DNA of 6,026 nucleotides from Bacteroidaceae bacterium (lineage in GTDB: Bacteria; Bacteroidota; Bacteroidia; Bacteroidales; Bacteroidaceae). The translations under genes and the position numbers were made by a program. Position 1 is the stretch's first letter. Each line of letters opens with the position of its first letter. Where the stretch lies: NCBI GenBank assembly GCA_017558165.1, contig JAFYWE010000041.1, forward strand, positions 1-6,026, written 5' to 3'. The notes below the pieces were generated by a model that worked only from the letters and a program-made list of their open reading frames with translations, was not told the origin of the DNA and searched no databases. Shown in pieces: positions 1-3,468 of the stretch.

Positions 1-1
1 C

Positions 2-1087
2 AGCGACGGCTTTGTAGACTATTTCCGTGACGGCGAATACTTCTCTACAAGCTACGTGGCATTCAACCTGTTCATTCCATCGCTCAACAGCTTCTCTATC
101 GGCCTCAGCGATGCCAAGATGAACGGACAGATTGACGAGCTCCGCATCTGGGACAAGGTAGTAAAGAACGAGGACCTGCTTGCCGTATGCAACGCACCTC
201 TTGAGGAGCCGGCATCACAGGACGGTCTGTTGCTCTACTACGACTTCAACCAGAGCGGTGGCGACGTCATTGACCGCACAAACGGCGGTAACAACGGAGT
301 ACGCAGCGGATTCGGCCCCGACGGCGACGCATGGGGACTCTCAAAGGGCGTGTTCTGCCTCAATACCGACGCGGCCGGCAGCAGCGGCGACGTGACCGGC
401 GACTACCTGGTGAACTACGTGGCAGCGTTCAAGTACAACAGCGCCACACAGGTGAACAAGAGCGTAAGCAACCGCTTCTATGCAATCAACGACTGGACAA
501 TAGAGAACGCACCTGTAGCCAACAACATCACCACAGGCGCACACGTCGACAAGCAGAAGGGCAGCTGCATGACATTCACCACAGGCTGGGACGGATTCGG
601 CACACTCAGCAACCACAAGGTATACCAGACAGTTACCCTGCCACAGGGTAACTACAAGTTCACCGTCAACTACCACAACACCTGGGAGGGCCAGTGCGGC
701 AACAGCTACGTTGTAGTGGACGACGCCGCAGGTTTGCCGAACACAGCAGACCTTGGCAATGCACTCGCATACACACAGATGGTACAGAAGGGTTCTACAA
801 TGTCAAACTTCGTGGAGTTCACACTCTCAAAGGAGACAAAGGTATCGCTCGGCCTGCTCGTGAACATGACAGGAGACATCTGCATGGCAATCAACAGCTT
901 TGTCCTTGAGCGTGACAACACCGTATACATTGAGGCCAACGGCGAGACAACATCAATCGAGAACATCTGGGATGTCACAGGCCACAGCGGTGACAATGCT
1001 GTCTACGACCTCCAGGGCCGCAGGGTTCTTGAGCCCAAAAACGGCGGAATCTACATCAAGAACGGAAAGAAGTATTTTGTGAGATAA
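2..1087 (+). CDS. Secreted LamG-domain protein, C-terminal part (5' end outside window)
   Basis: The frame is open from base 2, so the start lies upstream; the GTG at 56 is only an internal valine codon. The visible 361 residues show three blocks. Residues 1 to about 60 are the end of a LamG/concanavalin A-like jelly roll, with the typical GQIDELRIW strand at 42-50, followed by a second piece of the LamG type (LLLYYDFNQ, about 76-84). Residues about 125-305 form a beta-rich domain with the motif YQTVTLPQGNYKFTV; it recalls the DUF5013-type carbohydrate-binding-like domains of Bacteroides, though this is recalled by eye and not searched. The last 29 residues (AVYDLQGRRV ... GIYIKNGKKYFVR) match the short C-terminal tail common on exported Prevotella/Bacteroides proteins. 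The likely role is a cell-surface or secreted glycan- or matrix-binding protein. Any catalytic domain would be upstream. The stop is TAA at 1085-1087, followed by a terminator. Coding is near certain; the function is inferred. Confidence 0.9.
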   Translation, partial: SDGFVDYFRDGEYFSTSYVAFNLFIPSLNSFSIGLSDAKMNGQIDELRIWDKVVKNEDLLAVCNAPLEEPASQDGLLLYYDFNQSGGDVIDRTNGGNNGVRSGFGPDGDAWGLSKGVFCLNTDAAGSSGDVTGDYLVNYVAAFKYNSATQVNKSVSNRFYAINDWTIENAPVANNITTGAHVDKQKGSCMTFTTGWDGFGTLSNHKVYQTVTLPQGNYKFTVNYHNTWEGQCGNSYVVVDDAAGLPNTADLGNALAYTQMVQKGSTMSNFVEFTLSKETKVSLGLLVNMTGDICMAINSFVLERDNTVYIEANGETTSIENIWDVTGHSGDNAVYDLQGRRVLEPKNGGIYIKNGKKYFVR

Positions 1088-1107
1088 CAAGGTACATACC
1101 ATAGAAG

Positions 1108-1142
1108 AGCCCTCCGTCGCACGTGCCGTGCGACGGAGGGCT
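1108..1142 (+). terminator. Intrinsic terminator of the LamG gene
   Basis: A perfect 15-bp stem pairs 1108-1122 (AGCCCTCCGTCGCAC) with 1128-1142, closing a 5-nt loop (GTGCC). It begins 20 bases after the TAA of the LamG gene and is followed by a T-rich stretch (TGCTTTTGCTTGTTGTTG). There is no A-tract on the other side, so it is best read as terminating plus-strand transcription only. Confidence 0.9.
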
Positions 1143-1172
1143 TGCTTTTGCTTGTTGTTGTATTCAACGTTA

Positions 1173-1206
1173 GTGGCTCAGTAGAAATTTCGTGTGGACG
1201 AAATAA
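1173..1206 (+). repeat. Left terminal inverted repeat of the MITE-like element
   Basis: The first 12 bases (GTGGCTCAGTAG) are perfectly mirrored at 1661-1672. The inner part is an imperfect match containing GTGTGG and AAATA. It is flanked on the left by the presumed duplicated target GTTA (1169-1172). Confidence 0.7.
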
Positions 1207-1290
1207 CTCAACTAAATAAAACTGTTATTCCTTGGTTTGTTTTACCCTTAATCTGTTGTCGTTTATTCTTCTTGTTGTCGTTCTATCACA

Positions 1291-1312
1291 TACTTTTCAT
1301 GACTGAAAAGTA
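1291..1312. repeat. Short hairpin inside the MITE-like element
   Basis: TACTTTTC (1291-1298) pairs with GAAAAGTA (1305-1312) around the loop ATGACT. This 8-bp stem is AT-rich and lies upstream of the stronger complementary block at 1321-1440. Confidence 0.6.
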
Positions 1313-1320
1313 CGCAAAAG

Positions 1321-1440
1321 GTCCCGGCACACGGAAATTCCAGTCGACCTCTTTTTTGTTCAAGAGTCGCAAGCGACATCTTTCAGTCAAAGAGGTCTTG
1401 CCGCTTGAACTTTCTGTTTGATTTTTGGGTGCTGCGGGAC
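1321..1440. repeat. Complex inverted-repeat block, possible pseudoknotted RNA fold
   Basis: Several exact complementary pairs are visible. GTCCCG 1321-1326 pairs with CGGGAC 1435-1440, extended by GCAC 1327-1330 with GTGC 1429-1432 across a 2-nt bulge. GACCTCTTT 1346-1354 pairs with AAAGAGGTC 1389-1397. GTTCAAG 1358-1364 pairs with CTTGAAC 1404-1410, and GTCGC 1366-1370 with GCGAC 1373-1377. The second and third pairs cross, as in an H-type pseudoknot, if this stretch is transcribed. Some pairings compete with the long-range repeat at 1414-1428/1504-1518. There is no evidence of transcription, so this is reported as DNA-level repeat structure only. Confidence 0.5.
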
Positions 1441-1518
1441 TCCCTCAGTTACCCGCTTGCAAGCAATCGTGTAACTAGCGGTCAAACAAGCCTCGCACTT
1501 TTTCCAAAAATCAAACAG
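1414..1518. repeat. 15-bp perfect inverted repeat with internal palindromes
   Basis: CTGTTTGATTTTTGG (1414-1428) is exactly mirrored by CCAAAAATCAAACAG (1504-1518). The 75 bases between contain the palindrome GCTTGCAAGC (1455-1464) and two crossing pairs: AGTTAC 1447-1452 with GTAACT 1471-1476, and CCGCT 1453-1457 with AGCGG 1477-1481. It lies wholly inside the MITE-like element. Confidence 0.65.
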
Positions 1519-1536
1519 GTTCAAACTGTGGAATTT

Positions 1537-1619
1537 AACGGTGCCGTTTAAAGAGATTACCTCTGCTTGTCATTGCGCAATTGTCATCCCGACAGAGCGT
1601 AGCGACGAGGGATCTCTTT
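1537..1619. repeat. Nested hairpins in the right half of the MITE-like element
   Basis: AACGG/CCGTT (1537-1541 with 1544-1548) forms a small stem. It is followed by a nested pair of stems: AAAGAGAT 1550-1557 with ATCTCTTT 1612-1619, enclosing CTCTG 1561-1565 with CAGAG 1593-1597. The segment GTCATCCCGACAGAGCGTAG resembles the GTCATCC...GAAGCGA...GGATCT intergenic repeats familiar in Bacteroidetes and other genomes; this resemblance is recalled, not searched. A T-run after 1619 means the stem could act as a weak terminator. Confidence 0.5.
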
Positions 1620-1636
1620 TTCATTACAACCGCAAA

Positions 1637-1672
1637 TATTTTGTCACCCACACCTTTTTGCTACTGAGCCAC
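1637..1672 (-). repeat. Right terminal inverted repeat of the MITE-like element
   Basis: Read on the minus strand from 1672 it begins GTGGCTCAGTAG, then runs through a spacer of slightly different length to GTGTGG and AAAATA. It is flanked on the right by the second GTTA (1673-1676). Confidence 0.7.
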
Positions 1673-1816
1673 GTTAGTTCGATGTAACGATATTGAAGTG
1701 TTCCAAGAACACGTTATACACCCATGACAATGTCATCCTGACGAAGCGAAAATGCCGACGGAAAAATTCGGAAAGCATCACGCCCGCAATGAAATGTAGC
1801 CCCCAAACACCCTTTT
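1673..1816. other. Intergenic spacer, no gene seen
   Basis: I see no coding signal here. The spacer holds two small hairpins: GTGTTC/GAACAC (1698-1703 with 1707-1712, loop CAA) and ATGACA/TGTCAT (1724-1729 with 1731-1736). TGTCATCCTGAC at 1731-1742 is a one-mismatch copy of TGTCATCCCGAC at 1582-1593 inside the neighbouring element. It may be a decayed copy of the same repeat family. Confidence 0.5.
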
Positions 1817-1864
1817 ACTACACTATCGGGTAGTTGAAATGTGGAAACAATCCACGAACTTTGC
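1817..1864 (+). promoter_or_regulatory. Motif-controlled promoter of the small gene at 1886
   Basis: ACTACACTATCGGGTAGT (1817-1834), with ACTAC/GTAGT dyad arms, is followed after 22 bases by AACTTTGC (1857-1864). With the preceding G, GAACTTTG matches the Bacteroides -7 consensus TAnnTTTG at all fixed positions but one. The same motif, spacing and box recur exactly at 2991-3038 although the 22 bases between differ, so motif and box appear to be separately conserved. The motif centre falls roughly 40 bases upstream of a start expected just after the box, which is typical for an activator contacting polymerase. The ATG at 1886 follows 21 bases after the box. Confidence 0.6.
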
Positions 1865-1885
1865 GCTGTAAACATATAATAGGAC

Positions 1886-2239
1886 ATGCAGCACACAGTC
1901 ATTGAATACGCCACCCTGTCATGGGCAGTAGTCGGAGTCTCGGAACAAGCCCCGGGATTTTCCCTTGCCTCGCTTCATAGGGAGAATGAAACATTCGAGG
2001 ATACGGTCGAGCGATACGTTATCTTATATATGGCTTTCTGGAATATCACCTACGCCAAGGATTGCAGGCCACAGGAACCCATGAGCCAAGAAAAGGCAGT
2101 CAAGGGAAAACAGAAGATAGAACAGTACATAAAGGAACATCCGCCGGTAATTCCCCTGCCCAAGTTCTATATCACTTTCCTAAATCAACCTCATATTGGT
2201 TGCGATGCCGATGGCTTCAGTGATGTTTTCTGCCTGTAG
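1886..2239 (+). CDS. Small hypothetical protein, possible target of the adjacent LuxR regulator
   Basis: I do not recognise this 117-residue protein. It has no signal peptide, no clear membrane segment and no known catalytic motif. It looks like a soluble, mostly helical protein: residues from about 30 to 75 contain RENETFEDTVERYVILYMAF and are amphipathic, followed by a lysine-rich stretch (KAVKGKQKIEQYIKEHPP, about 69-86) and a proline-rich turn before KFYITF. A well-placed promoter-like unit lies directly upstream, which is the main reason to believe it. The last 60 bases overlap the 3' end of the convergent LuxR gene, which is unusual; the tail after residue about 98 may be read-through into foreign sequence, meaning the natural C-terminus may have been lost. 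It could be a fragment or a chance frame. Confidence 0.5.
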   Translation: MQHTVIEYATLSWAVVGVSEQAPGFSLASLHRENETFEDTVERYVILYMAFWNITYAKDCRPQEPMSQEKAVKGKQKIEQYIKEHPPVIPLPKFYITFLNQPHIGCDADGFSDVFCL

Positions 2240-2857
2240 CTTGCAAAAGAGGTTTTTCTTGTGGAACTTTACAGTGTTGATATCCACGTATAGCGCCTCG
2301 GAAATCTCCGTATTGGACAACCCTTTGACCGAGAGTTGCAGGATATCCTTTTCCCTATCTGTCAATGTAGTGTTCGGTTCCTCTTTCCACCGTTTCCCTT
2401 CAAAGGAGTAACTGAAATGTGTCGTGCTGTTCTTGCACGTTATGATGACATTGCCGACAGTTGTCTTAGGCGACAACGAGACTGTACAAAGGGCCAGCCA
2501 CATATCACCGTTGCTGTTCAGCAGTATCGGAGTAAGCTTGTGATGAATAAGGTGAGTATGATTGTCCGAGGCCTTGATGTGGAAATCATACTCTATTGCC
2601 ATATCAAGTTTCTTTTCCTTGGGCTGTTTGTCATAGAATCCGAAACCGGCTTCATTGATTTCATACAGCATCTGAATCTCATCCTCGGGAACCACTTCCA
2701 TATAAAAGGCATACCCTTTTTTCCTGACCTCCTCGGCTGAATACCCGCACAGGAACAGAGGATTGGGAGAGACATACAGGAAACCTTTACGGTTATAATC
2801 GATTATATACAGGCTACTGTTGGTACTGCGTGCATAGCCTCTGCCATTGAAACACAC
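2180..2857 (-). CDS. LuxR-family regulator with PAS-like sensor domain; 5' end frameshifted
   Basis: This frame carries nearly the whole regulator. It opens with a PAS-like region (SSLYIIDYNRKGFLYVSPNP ... LFLCGYSAEEV ... FHIKASDNHTHLIHHKLTPI, residues about 14-130 of the frame). It ends with a GerE/LuxR helix-turn-helix (LTDREKDILQLSVKGLSNTE onward, residues 165-225), including the recognition-helix segment DINTVKFHKKNLFCKL. The fold is that of a cytoplasmic ligand- or signal-responsive DNA-binding activator; no receiver-domain phosphorylation site is seen. The ATG at 2857 gives an atypical start (MCFNGRGYARS). The expected N-terminus lies in the overlapping frame from 2940, and inserting one base near 2833-2836 would restore a 253-residue protein reading MAEANARSTNSSLYIIDY across the join. 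As it stands the gene is probably inactivated or poorly made. The identical motifs at 1817 and 2991 are candidate binding sites. Confidence 0.85.
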   Translation of the reverse strand: MCFNGRGYARSTNSSLYIIDYNRKGFLYVSPNPLFLCGYSAEEVRKKGYAFYMEVVPEDEIQMLYEINEAGFGFYDKQPKEKKLDMAIEYDFHIKASDNHTHLIHHKLTPILLNSNGDMWLALCTVSLSPKTTVGNVIITCKNSTTHFSYSFEGKRWKEEPNTTLTDREKDILQLSVKGLSNTEISEALYVDINTVKFHKKNLFCKLQAENITEAIGIATNMRLI

Positions 2858-2940
2858 ACTTGCAATTGTGCATAATCACTCTCTTCAATGTTAAGGTCGG
2901 GATTGATTGGCCTGAAAAAACGTAGCAGTTCCTCTTTCAT
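2803..2940 (-). pseudogene. Out-of-frame N-terminus of the LuxR regulator
   Basis: From the ATG at 2940 this frame reads MKEELLRFFRPINPDLNIEE, then SDYAQLQ ... MAEAM, the usual kind of start for Bacteroides PAS-like/LuxR regulators. After codon 36 it loses sense and stops at TAA (2803-2805). The expected continuation (ARSTNSSLYIIDY) is present in the neighbouring frame starting at 2833. One missing base at about 2833-2836 explains everything, for example AAT in place of AT after the GCT codon. There is no slippery heptamer at the site, so programmed frameshifting is unlikely. A sequencing or assembly error is possible. Confidence 0.75.
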
Positions 2941-2990
2941 AATTCACTCACTGTAGTCTGTTGATGCGAATTTAAAAATAATAATCCAAA

Positions 2991-3038
2991 ACTACACTAT
3001 CGGGTAGTGGATAAGTTTTGGTAAATGGTGAACTTTGC
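2991..3038 (+). promoter_or_regulatory. Second copy of the motif-promoter unit, between luxR-like gene and hairpin array
   Basis: ACTACACTATCGGGTAGT (2991-3008), then 22 bases, then AACTTTGC (3031-3038): the same arrangement as at 1817-1864. The box is followed at once by a second AACTTTGC (3039-3046). On the plus strand no convincing gene follows, so this may be an orphan promoter whose target was lost. On the minus strand the motif lies 50 bases upstream of the ATG at 2940, so it could also autoregulate the LuxR gene; on that side TAAATTCG (about 2970-2963) is a poor -7 candidate. Confidence 0.55.
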
Positions 3039-3084
3039 AACTTTGCAACACAATTTTATTGTCATTGACCCTGTTTTGTCCCCT

Positions 3085-3190
3085 TGGATTTGCAAAGCGA
3101 GGGTGTTTGAGGTGAGGATTTATAATCCTCATCATCACTCCGGGTCACAGACCCTGATACTCAGAAACGGTGGATTGCAAATCCACCGTG
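3085..3190. repeat. REP-like array of short hairpins with 3-nt loops
   Basis: Three hairpins stand in a row. GGTGAGGATT 3111-3120 pairs with AATCCTCATC 3124-3133 (loop TAT, one G-U). GGGTC 3142-3146 pairs with GACCC 3150-3154 (loop ACA). ACGGTGGATT 3167-3176 pairs perfectly with AATCCACCGT 3180-3189 (loop GCA). A broken fourth unit, GGATTTGCAAA, lies at 3085-3095. The shared GGATT-NNN-AATCC core and constant loop size argue for a repeat family like REP sequences spread by REP-associated tyrosine transposases. No such transposase is in the window. Confidence 0.65.
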
Positions 3191-3233
3191 ACGAAAAAAA
3201 GAGCTTCTATCTTTTAAAACTGAAATATCTGCT

Positions 3234-3260
3234 GATAGCGCACTCACTAATGGCGCTATC
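3234..3260. repeat. 8-bp inverted repeat GATAGCGC/GCGCTATC
   Basis: GATAGCGC (3234-3241) and GCGCTATC (3253-3260) form a perfect stem with an 11-nt loop. The right arm runs into CTATCGGTAG (3256-3265), which resembles the CTATCGGGTAG core of the 18-base motif at 1817 and 2991 with one base missing, so it may be a decayed third copy. There is no T-tract, so a terminator role is doubtful. Confidence 0.5.
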
Positions 3261-3468
3261 GGTAGGTATGAGTATTAACCGCATATGCCATTTACAAACA
3301 TCCACTTGTTAATTACTAAAAATAGAGGTTAATTTATTTTAACAAACATTCACAATTCGCTTGAATATTTGTAAATTTTAAAATCTTAGATAATATTTGT
3401 ATAAAATTCTAACGATTTAAATATACAACTCGACAAGCCTGCTCTTGTCAACAAATTGAACGGTTATC

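Larger units (their letters stand above)
1173..1672. mobile_element. MITE-like non-autonomous element with TIRs and 4-bp target duplication
   Basis: The ends are inverted copies. GTGGCTCAGTAG at 1173-1184 is the exact reverse complement of CTACTGAGCCAC at 1661-1672. The similarity continues inward imperfectly for about 20 more bases: left GTGTGGACGAAATA, right read inward GTGTGGGTGACAAAATA. Immediately outside both ends stands GTTA (1169-1172 and 1673-1676), as expected for a 4-bp target-site duplication; removing the element and one GTTA leaves a continuous AT-rich spacer. No frame inside encodes a recognisable transposase, so any movement would need one supplied in trans. The interior is packed with inverted repeats. 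The IS family was not identified. A relic or repeated intergenic element that no longer moves is equally possible. The insertion sits about 30 bases beyond the LamG terminator, a harmless site. Confidence 0.65.
3039..3468. other. Gene-free region: hairpin array then AT-rich leader
   Basis: I see no credible gene here. From 3061 to 3190 it holds short hairpins listed separately, and from 3234 to 3260 another stem. From about 3290 to 3430 the sequence becomes very AT-rich, with small direct repeats: ACAAACATCCAC 3294-3305 and ACAAACATTCAC 3342-3353; AATATTTGTA 3364-3373 and 3392-3401. The promoter of the downstream MG2-like gene should be here. A weak candidate is TTTG 3396-3399 with TAAATATA 3418-3425, which fits the Bacteroides consensus only partly. 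A 6-bp hairpin, GACAAG/CTTGTC (3432-3437 with 3444-3449), lies in the presumed leader just before the ATG. Confidence 0.6.

Noticed and set aside
341..676. Minus-strand frame of 111 codons
   Set aside because: It is antisense to the LamG protein gene, whose frame is well supported; the opposite strand is open only because of GC-rich codon bias.
1194..1421. Plus-strand frame of 75 codons starting with GTG
   Set aside because: It lies wholly within the MITE-like element, covers several inverted repeats, and encodes no recognisable protein. Its openness is probably a by-product of the repeat.
1173..1672. Phase-variable invertible DNA segment
   Set aside because: Bacteroides invertible promoters also have inverted repeats, but here the exact GTTA duplication outside the ends, the imperfect inner repeats and the absence of an adjacent recombinase or a promoter facing a gene fit transposition better.
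1714..1914. Minus-strand frame of 66 codons
   Set aside because: It crosses the motif-promoter unit at 1817-1864 and shows no protein features.
2825..2845. Programmed ribosomal frameshift in the LuxR gene
   Set aside because: No slippery heptamer is seen where the frames meet. A simple one-base deletion or sequence error is the plainer reading.
3085..3190. CRISPR-like array
   Set aside because: The units are hairpins with differing arms and very short irregular spacing, not identical direct repeats with unique spacers.
3025..3312. Plus-strand frame of 95 codons
   Set aside because: Its start precedes the promoter -7-like box and the frame runs through three REP-like hairpins, so the peptide is low-quality and the frame is likely accidental.
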